Part shown: positions 17,986-29,400 of the stretch, one piece after another
Position numbering within the stretch: the stretch's first letter is position 1
Layout of the letters: every line of letters starts with the position of its first letter
NCBI GenBank assembly: GCA_964626565.1
Contig: CAZVFX010000021.1
Span: forward strand, 1-64,000
DNA length: 64,000 nucleotides
Source: CAZVFX01 sp964626565
Lineage (GTDB): Bacteria; Myxococcota_A; UBA9042; CAIXZC01
Direction of reading: 5' to 3'
Notes under the pieces: generated by a model
Databases searched by the model: none
What the model was told of the DNA's origin: nothing
What the model saw: the letters and a program-made list of their open reading frames with translations, nothing else
Made by a program: the position numbers and the translations under genes

Positions 17986-20239
17986 GTTTCCAATCCTCGT
18001 TTTCGAAGCCAGATCAGGCAAATGAGCATCAGCAGTGCAAATAGCGTTACAAGGTCAGTGGGCCGATCCGCCGCGGAGCAGCCCGAAGTCTGCACTTCGG
18101 TCTCTCCAACCTTGAACCCGGGGTCCCCCTCTTCTTCTCCGACCCCCGGGTCCCTGATAATCGGCACCTCGTCCCCGGAGTCATCGTCCAGCGGATTGCC
18201 GTCTTCGTCAAAAGCCCCGCCGTAAGGATCGGTTCCTCCGCCGCCGGTGATCTGAGGAGTATAGAAAGAGTCAACAACATAGTCGCCCAGGTTGTTCTGG
18301 TCCAGTCTGGCGTTAGCGAGTCCTCCGTAAGGATCATTAATGATGAGCCCGTTGGCGTCCGCCCCCACCGCCAGGACCCAGTGCTGGTTCTCCGCTCCGG
18401 AGACCCAGTGCACTCCAACGACCACCGGCATAGCGCCGTTGAGGCTGTCCGCGATGGCCACCGCCTCCTGATACCGAATGCAGTTGGCCAGCGGATTGTA
18501 GTGGCCGTGCAGGGAAACTCCGGGAGGGTTCTTGGACCAGATCACCAGACACTCACCCCATTTGCCCACTCCGCCAACGGTGTAGTTCGTGCCGGCAAAA
18601 CCCACGGTATGGCCGCCGTTGAGTTGGCTGCGCCACTGGTTCTCCAATTCGGGAGAATTGCCCTTCTGGTCCCCCACGGTGCGCTCCACCCCCAGGTACT
18701 CGTACAGCATGGCGAGAGTGGTCACCAGGCAACCCGAAGTGGCGATGGACAGGCCATCACAGGTACCGAGCGTCACTCCCGGGTGATCCAGTTGGTTCCA
18801 CACCGGCAGCCCGGTTCCGGTCCACAGATTGACATGGCCGTCGAAATAGCCGCAATCACCGACCTTGGTAACGGTGATCTGTTTGCTTTCGGGCGGCTGG
18901 TCCGGAGGGTCAATGGGGGAGGCGATACAGGTGTCATCCACCCCATCCGGCATGGTCTTGCAGCCGTTTTCGCAACTCTCTTCAGAAACGACATTTCCGC
19001 CACCGCACAGGGTAAGAGTCATGCCGTTACACCAGAAACCGTTCATCTTTCCGGCGCAGAAGCCCGCGGGCGGATCCGGCGGTTCACCGCACTTATCCGG
19101 GGTCCCCGCGTCCATGGTGAGACACCCGAATTCGCACTGCTGGGAAGAAGCCTGCTTGGCCCCCTGGCAATCCACCAGGTTATCGCCGTCGCACCACAAG
19201 CCGTTGGCCTTGTCCGCGCAAAAGCCGGTGGGAGCGGGCGGTTCTCCGCATTTGTCCGCGGTCCCCGGCGGCATGGAGATGCAGCCGAACTCACAGTTGT
19301 CGGATGAGGCCTGGTTGCCGCCGCTGCATTTGACCAGGTTGTCTCCGTCGCACCACAACCCGTCGGACTTGTCAGAGCAGAAGCCGACGGGGCCCGGTTC
19401 GTCACCACATTTGTCATTGGTGCCCTGGGGCATGGACACACAGCCGTGCGCGCAGTTTTCGGACGACGTAATAGACCCGCCCTGGCAGTTCACCAGGTCG
19501 TCCCCTTTGCACCACAAACCGCTCTGCTTGCCGTCGCAGAACGGGTCGCCGCACGACTTGCACTGGTCGTTGACTCCCAACTCCATGGACTGGCATCCGC
19601 AATCACAATTCTGAGACGAACTGATGGAGCCGTTCTGACAGTTGACCAGGTCGTCACCTTTACACCAAAGCCCGTTCATCTTGCCCTGNNNNNNNNNNNN
19701 NNNNNNNNNNNNNNNNNNNNNNNNNNNNNNNNNNNNNNNNNNNNNNNNNNNNNNNNNNNNNNNNNNNNNNNNNNNNNNNNNNNNNNNNTCTGACAGTTGA
19801 CCAGGTCGTCACCTTTACACCAAAGCCCGTTCATCTTGCCCTGACAGAAGGGATCGCCACACGATTTGCACTGGTCGTTGACGCCCAGTTCCATGGACTG
19901 GCATCCGCAATCACAATCTTGAGAAGAGCTGATGGAGCCGTTCTGGCAATTGACCAGGTCATCCCCTTTACACCACAGCCCGTTCATCTTGCCCTGGCAG
20001 AAGGGGTCGCCGCCGCACGATTCACACTGATCATTTGTGCCAAAGGGCATGGATTTGCATCCGCAGTCACATTTGTCGGACGTAGAGATGGATCCGTTCT
20101 GGCAGTACACGAGATTGTCGCCATTGCACCACAAGCCGTTCACCTTATCGCTGCAAAAATCTGCATAGGCCGGGGCCGCGGTGAACACTAGAAACAGCAA
20201 GGCGGCAGTTATCTTTTTGAGTATTGAAAGGCCTTTCAT
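17982..20239 (-). CDS. C39-like peptidase with Cys-rich tandem repeats and MYXO-CTERM-like tail (contains assembly gap)
   Basis: One gene split by an N gap. ATG 20239 (GAGG eight bases upstream) begins a Sec signal (residues 1-26, cut after AYA). About eight Cys-rich repeats of roughly 51 residues follow (KMNGLWCKGDDLVNCQ, CDCGCQSMELGVNDQC). A peptidase C39-like domain comes next, with catalytic Cys in ATSGCLVTTLAMLYEYLG, His in NQHWVLAVGADANG and Asn/Asp in IINDPYGG. The end is an acidic linker and TSGCSAADR, then a membrane helix and RKRG tail, the layout of MYXO-CTERM sorting signals. Expected to be a surface-anchored cysteine peptidase or amidase whose repeats bind a substrate. The frame closes if the gap is 98 bp plus a multiple of 153. 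Confidence 0.87.
18927..20158 (-). repeat. Tandem Cys-repeat array of about 153-bp units, interrupted by the gap
   Basis: Eight visible units or part-units. The middle ones are nearly identical at DNA level (copies around 19630-19690, 19790-19870 and 19940-20010), and the outer ones are diverged. Their similarity explains the assembly failure. Confidence 0.9.
19689..19788. other. 100-N assembly gap
   Basis: Exactly 100 N, the usual placeholder for an unresolved join. Both flanks carry the same repeat unit, so true length and copy number are unknown. Confidence 1.
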
Positions 20240-20288
20240 GATCACCTCACGAAACGTATGATACCAGCAAGTAGAGAGGGGTTCAAAC

Positions 20289-21299
20289 ATGACGGGGAAG
20301 TTAGGCGGAGGGGCTGTGATCGCGGGGGTGGGGAGAGGACTTGCTCTCTTCTTCAGCGGCTTCGGGCTGTTGAATTTCCTCGGCGCGCTTCTTTTTCACG
20401 CCAATTTCAACCTGAACATCTGGTGGATCGATTTCCGGCCGCTGCCGCCTGCACTGGGCAACTTGATTCTGTTCGTGGCTTCGGCACTACTGGCGTGGTA
20501 TGCGGTGCGCCCGTGCATGTCCCGGTGGCGCAAGCGGGGGACCGTTGTTGCGACCGGTGCGCTACTGTTGATGACGGTATTTGACGCAGCCTCCTTCTTC
20601 GGGCTGGTGGCGCTGGGCGAGATCGGCAGCGGCTTCCCGTTGCCACTGTCATTGCTGGTGGCGGCTGCACTGGTGATGGTGCTGGTTGCAATTGGCCGCG
20701 AAGGAGGCGATCCGATACGCCGGAGACTCGCCTGGTGGCTGGCTGCGCTCACGGTGCCGGTTGTGGCGGTGCTCTTTCCCCTGGCGCAGATGTATTGCTT
20801 TGGCAAGACCGACTACCGCCGGCCTGCCGATGCGGCTGTCGTCTTCGGAGCCGCGGTGCGAAGCAACGGGAAACCGTCCCACGCGTTGGCCGATCGCGTC
20901 CGCACGGGTTGCAAGCTGTATGGGGAGGGGTTGGTGAAGAAGCTGATCTTCTCAGGAGGACCGGGACCTGGAAAAGTGGATGAAGTCGCGGCGATGAAGG
21001 CCCTCGCCATGAAGCATGGGGTGCGTGAGGAAGACATTGTGCTGGACCCGGCGGGTATCAACACCCAGGCGACGGTGAACAATACGACGTCGATGTTCAG
21101 CGCCACCGATATCAAGAAGGTGCTGGCCGTAAGTCACTTCTACCACCTCCCCCGCATCAAGATGACCTACGGAAGGGCCGGCGTAAATGTCTATACTGTG
21201 CCTGCTGACCAGCAGTTCGTACTGCTGAAATTGCCCTGGTTTCTGGCCCGGGAAGTCGCCGCCCTGTGGGTGTACTACCTACGCCCCATGGTCGAATGA
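20289..21299 (+). CDS. DUF218 (YdcF/SanA-like) membrane protein
   Basis: A 336-residue protein. The first about 175 residues contain four or five predicted membrane helices; the C-terminal part is a DUF218 domain: ADAAVVFGAAVRSNGKPS, ALADRVRTGCKLYGEG, KLIFSGGPGPGKVDEVAAM, INTQATVNNT and VLAVSHFYHLPRIKM. SanA/YdcF-like proteins are linked to envelope integrity and vancomycin exclusion, but the biochemical function is unsettled. SD GAGAGGGG precedes ATG 20289. It is divergent from the peptidase gene with only 49 bp between starts. Confidence 0.87.
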   Translation: MTGKLGGGAVIAGVGRGLALFFSGFGLLNFLGALLFHANFNLNIWWIDFRPLPPALGNLILFVASALLAWYAVRPCMSRWRKRGTVVATGALLLMTVFDAASFFGLVALGEIGSGFPLPLSLLVAAALVMVLVAIGREGGDPIRRRLAWWLAALTVPVVAVLFPLAQMYCFGKTDYRRPADAAVVFGAAVRSNGKPSHALADRVRTGCKLYGEGLVKKLIFSGGPGPGKVDEVAAMKALAMKHGVREEDIVLDPAGINTQATVNNTTSMFSATDIKKVLAVSHFYHLPRIKMTYGRAGVNVYTVPADQQFVLLKLPWFLAREVAALWVYYLRPMVE

Positions 21300-21312
21300 T
21301 ACGTTGCCCTTC

Positions 21313-21341
21313 TTGACATCCCTCCCGGGTTGTGGTGTATT
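21313..21341 (+). promoter_or_regulatory. Sigma70-type promoter candidate for the MscS gene
   Basis: Perfect TTGACA (21313-21318), 17-base spacer and TGTATT (21336-21341), 33 bases before the start at 21374. Confidence 0.55.
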
Positions 21342-21373
21342 CCGCCGGTTCTTCAAGCTAGGGAGGGGTAAAA

Positions 21374-22252
21374 ATGCCTGAATTTCTTGAACCGGCGTGG
21401 GCCTGGGCGACTACCAGCGGGCTTAGAGTCGTTGTCACCGTAGTCCTGGCTTTCGTCGCCATGCGGCTGGCGAAATTGCTGTGTAACCGGCTGTTGACCA
21501 GGCTGCTCAAGCTGGGCAAAGAAAACGACCCGGAACAGGAGAAGAGTGCGAACACCATGGTGTCGATCATTCGAACGACCCTGGTGGTGGTGATCATTGT
21601 GATGACCATCATGATGGTGTTGGCCGAGTTGGGGATCGATATTGCGCCGATCCTGGCCGCGGCCGGCGTAGTCGGCCTGGCTGTGGGCTTCGGTGCGCGC
21701 ACGCTGGTTGAAGATGTCATCAGCGGCTTCTTCATCCTGGTCGAAGACATGATTCGGGAAGGAGACGTCGTCAGCGTTGGTGGCCATGGCGGCCTCGTGG
21801 AGCGGGTGACTTTGAGAATGGTCGTCTTACGGGATGGTTCCGGCAGCGTGCATTACGTGCGCAACGGTCAGATCGGCGTGGTCACCAACATGACTAAGGA
21901 CTTCGCTAAATCGGTCTTCGAAATCGGAATCTCATACCGGGAAGACGTGGACCGTGTGATCGGAATCATGAAGCAGGTGGCGGAAGATTTGCGCCAGGAT
22001 CCCGAGTTCTCCCAGTCTATTCTGGAAGAGCTGGACGTGATGGGTCTGGACCGGTTCGCCGAGTCAGCGGTAATCATCAAGGCGGCCATGAAGACCAAGC
22101 CGATCAAGCAGTGGGGAGTGGCCCGTGAGTACAAGAAGCGGCTGAAGGTGGCTTTCGAGAAGGAAGGTGTGGAAATCCCGTTCCCTCACCTGACTGTGGT
22201 TATGAATCCGGGCACGAATGTGGAAGGGAAGGCGCCGGCGGCAGCCGGCTGA
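21374..22252 (+). CDS. MscS-family mechanosensitive channel
   Basis: A 292-residue small MscS channel with SD GGGAGG before ATG. Three membrane helices span about residues 12-115. The pore helix and following segment ILAAAGVVGLAVGFGARTLV carry the Gly/Ala packing pattern of MscS TM3, leading into the beta domain (REGDVVSVGGHGGLVERVTL, VHYVRNGQIGVVTNMTKDF). The C-terminal vestibule domain ends with IPFPHLTVV. It should release solutes on osmotic downshift from the inner membrane. Confidence 0.92.
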   Translation: MPEFLEPAWAWATTSGLRVVVTVVLAFVAMRLAKLLCNRLLTRLLKLGKENDPEQEKSANTMVSIIRTTLVVVIIVMTIMMVLAELGIDIAPILAAAGVVGLAVGFGARTLVEDVISGFFILVEDMIREGDVVSVGGHGGLVERVTLRMVVLRDGSGSVHYVRNGQIGVVTNMTKDFAKSVFEIGISYREDVDRVIGIMKQVAEDLRQDPEFSQSILEELDVMGLDRFAESAVIIKAAMKTKPIKQWGVAREYKKRLKVAFEKEGVEIPFPHLTVVMNPGTNVEGKAPAAAG

Positions 22253-22313
22253 GGCCGCAATGGCACTTTTGAAGACTCTACGGCACCTATGACGTTGTAC
22301 TGTGAGTTCTCGC

Positions 22314-23333
22314 CTAGAGGACGCTCGCCGTCAAGGTTAACAGCAGTGCATTCGAGATCTGCCAGTCGTCAACAATCAGCGGGTATTTGTACGCTTTCAG
22401 CGAATAGTCCAGCGACGCCCAGTCGGCCAGCTTGGTTCCCAGGAGCCCCTCGAACTCGTAGTTGATAAGTTCCGAGCCTTCCAACTCAGTATCCGCGTTG
22501 TTGTAGAACGGATACATCATCTCTGCCTTGAAGCCCCAGTTGATCTGCTTCTTGATGACGCCTTTGCCGTTTAGCTGTATCTCGCCGCCAGCCTGGACAG
22601 AGTCCTGCATCTTCTGCAGTTTCAGCAGCCCCGGCTCATCGGACGCCACCGAGTAGCCTTCCTGGACGTAGGTTTCCCACAGGCCGGCGCCGGCCCGAGC
22701 CTGGATTTCGATGGTCTTGCGCGCAAGAATGTCGGCGAAAACGCCCGCGCTCTCTCTCAACGTCGCCGGTGCGAAGGAGTCGGTCAGCCTGATATTCGAT
22801 TTGGCCTTGACCCCTACCTCGGTGGCCTCAACACCGTCCAGCCCAACCCGGGTCACGTCGGTATCAACCGCCTTGACCGCATCGCCGGGGAAGACCGAAG
22901 TCTTCAGCACAAACGAGGCGTAGGGACCCAGCCACTTGATGGATGGGATCTTGTACAGGTACGCGGAGTTGAAATCGAACTGGTCGAGGCTCTTGTAGAA
23001 CTTGTCGATGACCGGAGTCTGGGTGTAATTCAACTGCCACTTCAGCGAATTGGTCCACAGGTGCCCGCCCTCGGACAGAAACTCAAGACCGCCGTTAATG
23101 ATGAGGCCGGTATTGTAGCTGGAACCCTCGTCCACACCAACGACCTTCTGGTTGTCACTGAACGCCAGGGTAAGCGATGCTTTGAGCATAGGATGCCACC
23201 CCAACTTCTTGCCTTCGGCCCCGGCTTCAACTCCATCAGGTACGTAGTCGGGCGTTTCCTGCGCTGATGCAGGAGATGCCGCGACCAGAAACGCAGCCAG
23301 AACCACCACGGAAAACACACTTCGCGTAATCAT
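22314..23333 (-). CDS. Predicted outer-membrane beta-barrel protein (DUF3078/DUF481-like)
   Basis: A 339-residue exported protein. Residues 1-24 are a Sec signal (cut after ASA). The remainder alternates polar and hydrophobic residues in long beta hairpins: LKASLTLAFSDNQKVVGVDE, LIINGGLEFL, LKWQLNYTQTPVIDKFYKSLD and SELINYEFEGLLGTK. The C-terminal strand LLLTLTASVL suits BAM-dependent insertion. The N-terminal pattern (treated sample plus FSDN followed by GGL.F) is that of DUF3078/DUF481 proteins, whose function is unknown. Its SD is GGGGGG before ATG 23333. It lies 97 bases downstream of the A2M gene on the same strand. Confidence 0.8.
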   Translation of the reverse strand: MITRSVFSVVVLAAFLVAASPASAQETPDYVPDGVEAGAEGKKLGWHPMLKASLTLAFSDNQKVVGVDEGSSYNTGLIINGGLEFLSEGGHLWTNSLKWQLNYTQTPVIDKFYKSLDQFDFNSAYLYKIPSIKWLGPYASFVLKTSVFPGDAVKAVDTDVTRVGLDGVEATEVGVKAKSNIRLTDSFAPATLRESAGVFADILARKTIEIQARAGAGLWETYVQEGYSVASDEPGLLKLQKMQDSVQAGGEIQLNGKGVIKKQINWGFKAEMMYPFYNNADTELEGSELINYEFEGLLGTKLADWASLDYSLKAYKYPLIVDDWQISNALLLTLTASVL

Positions 23334-23430
23334 TTTATCCCCCCATTACAATCGTCTGTAAACGAGCCTGCGTAATGCCTTTGGCAGACAAGGTAGGAAC
23401 CCGAATCGGAGCCGTCAAGTCCTTCCTTCG

Positions 23431-26400
23431 CTAATCAACGATCCGGAAGCGATCTGTGCCCGACCTCCCAAACGTTTCCGGGTTGTACATCTCCTCGGCC
23501 CGAGCCGGCGGTGCGACGAAAGATCCGATGGTGGTGGCGCGGGCTACGTATGTGTATTCGTATACGCCGCCGTACAACCGGTCGCGGAAAAGCTGAATGC
23601 GATCGTCGCGCTTCTCCTCGTGCTCCCACGGACTCCACCACCACCAGCGGTGGGATGACTTGCCGCTGGTCGCGGCCTGAGACGAGGTCGCGAAGCGCTC
23701 GTTCACCGGCTCCAGCCCCGCGGGCAGTGGATCGACGACCGCGACGTAATAGCGGCGATCAGGTGCGATCACCTGCACTCTCACCAGCACGTAGCTTCCC
23801 GCCTTCGCCACCCAGGTGCCGCCTCTCTCCTGCCTGAGGTCACCCGAATCCCCGACGGGCAAGTACACTCGGCTCACCGAGAAACCACGGTCTTCCGGTT
23901 CCAGGTCCAGGTTGGTAGGTGCGTACTTCAGACCCAGGCGGTAGTACAGCCTGCCTTTCCCGGTCTTGGCCAGCACCAGATCCCCCGCCGCCTTCTTCAG
24001 CAACGCCTTCATGGGCACCCGGGTCTTGGAGATGGTCATGTCGCGGCCCGTAAACTCCCTTCCCGCCACGTATGTATTTCCAAACCACAGCCTGGCCTCG
24101 AAGTCAGGTTCGTCCGGCTCAAATAATCGATAGTACTCCGCCATGCCCAGTAGAGCATACGCGTTGGCCTGCGTGGTGGACCAGCGCCCGTCGACCCGTG
24201 ACCGGCTGAGGCCGCGGACGAGTTTGTCAATCAATGGGGAGTCCGGCTTCACCGCCAGCAACGCTCCCAGCACAATCGCGTCGGTGCGGTCCGAGGTATG
24301 CATCATCAGCTTCAAACCCTCATGTGCTCCCTCTGCAAAATGAATGGCCGACGGAGTCTCCACCGCAGAGTTCTCGATTCGCCGGTAGATTTCACCGACC
24401 CGGGAATCATCCTTATTGACCCTCCACAAACCCTCCAGAAGCCAGGCCTTGGCATATATGGTCATGGGATAGTCGGTCCCGGCACGACGTCCGGGCTTGT
24501 CCTCGGTTGCGATCTTGAACAACCGCTCCAAATGCTTCGTCGGCTTCTCGCCAAACCGGGTGAGAACCAGCACCGCCATAGCCTGTGCGCCGTAAGCGTG
24601 TTCCTCCCACTCGTACGGCTTGTCCAATCGCTGGCGCAGGAAATCACGAGCACGGGAGAGGGGGTAATCCGGAACCTCGAAACCTTTGCGCTTCGCCCAC
24701 TGCAAAGTCATGGTGGCGTACGCAGTCAAATAGAGCCAACTGTTGCTCGAACCGGACCACGAGCCCCAACCCCCATCACTCCGCTGGCGGTCGAGGATTT
24801 TTTTCAACCCTCGCCGGACCAACGTCCGCGCCTCGTCAGGGGTCTCCACACCGCCCAGCTTGAAGTCGGTAAGAATGTCACCCAGGGCCAGTATGGGCAG
24901 AATACGGCTGCACACCTGCTCCGTGCACTCGTACGAATACTCGAACAGATAGGTAGTGGCGTCCTGCAGCCCGGTGAGCGCGGTGGAAGAAAGGGATACG
25001 TCGAGCCCCCCGAATTGCGGCAGAGCATCCTTGGGAGGAATCAGTGGCTGCCGAATAGCATCATCCACCACTCCGTACATGGCAAAGGCTTCGCTGGTCG
25101 CGGGGATAAGTGTTGGAATAGTCACCTGCGCGGCGTCGGTATCCCGATTCTTGGTCAACGCGACGGCCGCGAATTGGAAGGTGGCCGGACCCGGGCTTCC
25201 GGCCCGCGCGGGGAAGGACACCTCCACCGCCTTTCCGGCGGGCGAGAAGACCTTCACCAACGGCTCCTCAACAATGGCGTTGGCAGCCAGGCAGCGCACC
25301 CAGACTTCGGTGTCGTACCCGGTTTGGTTGTTCACCACCGCGGACGCCCGGAAGGTGTCGCCGTAGTTGAGGAAGCGGGGCAGAGACGGGCGCACAATAA
25401 GGGTCTTGCGGGTGCGCACCTGCACGTCCGCTGAGCCGAACATCTTCGCCTCGTCCGCGGCAATGGCCATGACCCGGAACTCGGTGGTATTATCAGGCAT
25501 CCGAATGTCTACCTTCAACCTCCCCTTGCCGTCGGTCTTCAAGCCGCTGTTGAAGTATGCGGTGGACTTGAACACCTCCCGCAGCGCAAACTCGGGGCCG
25601 TCCCCGCCACCGCTGTCCTTGCCCTTCTTGCTTCGTCGCGGCCCGGCGCTCTTCTCGGGAGCCAGCTTGGGCGCGGCCAGTTCCATGACCGCGGGCATCG
25701 CTTCGCCCTGCTTCTGGGCCTCTTCCTCCGAGTCGAACTCAAACTTCGGCCGGATGCGGGCGAGAATATCCCGCCTGAGGTCTTGAAGGGCGGTCGCGGA
25801 GCTGACCACCCGGTAGAGCACTTTCAAGGGGTCCGGAGTAATGTATGAAATCAGGCTCAGCACCCCCTCGTCCACTACCATCAAGGCGATGTTGGCCTTA
25901 ACCGGCTTTCCGTTCCAGTCAGTGGCCGCAAGAGCCAGGGTGAAAGTACCACCCGGCTCCACGGCCTTGGCTGAAGGTGTGAGCTTCAGGAACACCTTCC
26001 GCTTCAACGAGGAGACCTTCAGCGTCTGGTAGCCGTCCGCAAATGCAGGCTTGCCCGGATCATCCGCGCTCTTGCCCGGCTCGGAAATGCGCCCCCTGGC
26101 CAGGACAACAGAGACCTGCACTCCGGGAACAAAGTGCTCTTCAATGGCTACCTCGAAGGTCGCCATGCCGTCCTTCACATCCAGCGGTTCCACGGTCACG
26201 AACCCTTCCCTCGAAACCGCGGCAATGCCGATGGCGTCCTTGAACGGGGATTGCACCAGCACTTTCGCAACATCCCCGGGCTCATACTCTTCCTTGTCGG
26301 TGAGGAAGGAAACCCTGTTTTCCGGGTCCGGCTTCCAGCTCGCTTCGCCCGCGCCGTAAGCTCGAATCTGCACCGCGCTCAGTGCCGGTCGGCCCGCCTT

Positions 26401-29400
26401 ATCCAGGGTCTTAGCCCTGACCAGATAGACCCCGGCTTCCGGAACGGTCAGGCGGCAGGTGCCTGCGGCCTTGCCCGCCTTGAGTTCGCACTTGCCCACT
26501 TCGTCTTCAGTGTACTGTTCAGTGTAGCGGTCCTCGCCGGACGGGTCGGGGTCCAGTTTGATACGCTTGTTGTACGCTTTGAGCAGCCTCACACTCGCGG
26601 TCGCCTCGTCGTATCGACTGCCATCCAAGCGGGTCACCACCGCTGAGATGCCCAACGACTCCCCCGCTTCCACGACGGACCGATCAACGGCCAGCCCCAC
26701 GTAGCGCTCTGCCCGGTGTGCAACGATGGAGGCCCTTCCTGCAATGGCCTGACGATTCTCGTCGAAAACGTTGGCCTCCAGGGTAAAGGTCACCGGCTCC
26801 AGACTGTACCCGCCCGGATCCAGAGTCAGCGGCAGATGGAGAACTCCGGCTGCATCCAGCTTTCCTCTTCCCGATTTCACCTGCTGATAGCGAGGCCCGT
26901 GACGCCAGTGATGTTCGTGCCAGCGCCAGAACCGGGCCTGGCCGATGTTCGAGAAAGTGAATCCGGGATTCCCGGGCGGATGATAAAAAGCCGCGATACG
27001 TTTCAGGTTCCAGTTGACCTCCGCACCCGCCAAAGGAGCGCCGAAGAAGTACGACGCCTTTACCTTTGCTTCGAGTTCCCGCCAGATGAGGATGTTGGAA
27101 CCTCCGTGGAGCCACTCCGCTTCCACTCTGTACTCCGGCACCCGGTACTCCTCGACTTGAAAATTGCCGCCGAAAGAACCGTATTCGTTCTCCAGGTAAA
27201 CGTGATACCAGCCCACGGCCGCATCGCCGGGGGGGGTCACTTTGAGTGAACCGACGCCGAAGTGGGAAAGCTCAATCTTCCCTTCCGCCAGCTTGCCGCC
27301 CCGGGGGTCCTCAACCCGATAGCTGAACTTGCGGGCTGCAGGTGGCAACGCGATCAAATCGCCGTCCGGACCCCTGCTTCGAGCCCGGGCGACGAAGGTA
27401 AGGCTCACCTCTTCCCCGGGCCGGTACACTCCCCGGTCGGAAAAGAGATAGCCGAGATACGCGGGCTTCAACTTGGGATTCCGCTCGGGCCGGTGGGTGT
27501 TGTAGCCGTTGAGCCTGATGAACGACCTGTCGCCGTCTTTGTCAGCCACCACGTAACCGGCGGAACCACCGCTTCCGGGCAGCGGTTTCTCCAGGAACAC
27601 CGCGCCCATAGCATCGGTAGTTGCTGAGCGAAGCTCCTTCATGTCGTGGTCGTACAAGATCACCTTTACGCCGGCCACGGGGAGGCCGTCTTTCAGCCCG
27701 GCCACCCTCACCAACACGTCGTCTCCCGACTCGGCAACCGTAAGCCCCAGGTCCGTCACCTGAACGAACGCGGCCATGGGCCGGAACCAGTTGTCCTTGT
27801 CCTCCTTCCGGGTTCGGCGGGGCCTCAGTTCTATGAACACAAACCCGAGCCCAGCCTTGCTGAGTGCGGGTTTCAGCGAAACCGGCGTGATGCTCACCCG
27901 GTTGGGCTCTTTCTCCAGAGTGATCCGCTCGTCCACCACCGGCTTTAGCAGCTTCATAGCGTCATCGTCGTCATCGTACCAGCGCCCGGCGCGCCACGGC
28001 ACGTCAGGTAACAATTCCAACGGCACCGCCGCGATTTTTACCCTCGCGGTCTTGACGTTCATGGAGATTATGTCCAGGTCTTTTGATTGGTCCGCCTCCA
28101 TCACCAGGCGGCCGTCCCGGGTGAATTTCACGAGGGGCGGCAACGGGCCGTATTCCAACGTCTGTTTCGCCCCCTTTCGGCTCACCTGTTCATACTTGTC
28201 CTTGAACCCTTTCTTGACTCTGACTTTGTACGAAGTGGATGGAAGAAACGCGCCGCGCAAGACCACGGAGCGCCAGTTCCGCTCGATAGTCAGGTCTTTC
28301 GGTTCGGGCTTGACGGAAACCAGGTGCTTGACCTTCTGGTCCACCAGTTCGTTGTTGAATTCCACTGTGATGGGATAGCCGGCCGGGCACTTTTCCCCCC
28401 AGTGGCAGGAGATCTTGTCTACCCGCAGCGGCTCGTAGGTCTTGAATTTGAACTTCTGGCGGTGCAGGGAGGCGAGCGGTCCTTCCGCCGATATCAACCC
28501 TTTTCTGACGACAAGCTCATAGGTGGTCGCGGGTGACAACTTCTTCTTCGGCTTCAGGTTCACCCGCGTGGCTACGCGGAGCAACTCTTCCTTGCCGTCT
28601 CTGGTCACTTTCTGCAGTTGGGATTCGAGCCGGATCTTTTTACCCTCGCCGTCCCGCAGTCGGACCCATTTGAGGATCTGTTCAGCATCTACCAGGGTGT
28701 TGAAATCGATGGTGAGCGTAATGTCCAGTTCCAACCCGGTGGCGTTGTTGTAGGGATGTGTTGAGGTTACGGTGGGCCGGGCGGTTTCGAACGACCACGA
28801 GAACCCCTCTTCGAGTCTCTCTCCCAATACCGAAGTGGCACCTGCCGGCACTGCCACCTCGAATCTGGTGGCCAGAGGCAGGCGCTTCTCACCTTCGAAA
28901 GCGACGGTGTCGGTACCCAGCCAGAGGAACCGGCCCGGCAACTCCGGCGTCACCGACATGGGTGCGTCAATGCGGTCCAGCATCGGCAGACTCCCGAGCG
29001 GCACCATGGGCTGGCTGAAGGACGCGGTTATGCGCTCCACCAGGTCGACTGCCCCTTCGGGAGAGTGTCTGACAATCTTCAGCGGCCGCACTTTGACTTG
29101 GGGCGGCGGCCCTGCATCTCCTGAGGGTGGAAAAGCTTCGGCTACCTCACCCGGTTCCGGAAGGGGCTTCGGCCCCAGCCGGAGAGTATCGGCCCGGGGG
29201 TCGCCCTCATCCAGCTTCGGCACCTCGGGTGCGGACAGATTCTTGAAGGGGTCCTTGCCCTTCTTGAACGACTTCACCTGCCTGGGGTGCTCCTTGGACG
29301 CGACGGCTTTGGTTCCCGTTTCAGGGCCTTGCACGCTCTCCACCGGCGTCGGGTCAAAGCGTTCGGGCTTTTCCCCCGCAGCAAGGAGACACGAGGCGAG

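Noticed and set aside
18927..20158. CRISPR array
   Set aside because: Repeats are 153 bp, in frame and encode Cys-rich protein; there are no short direct repeats with unique spacers or cas genes.
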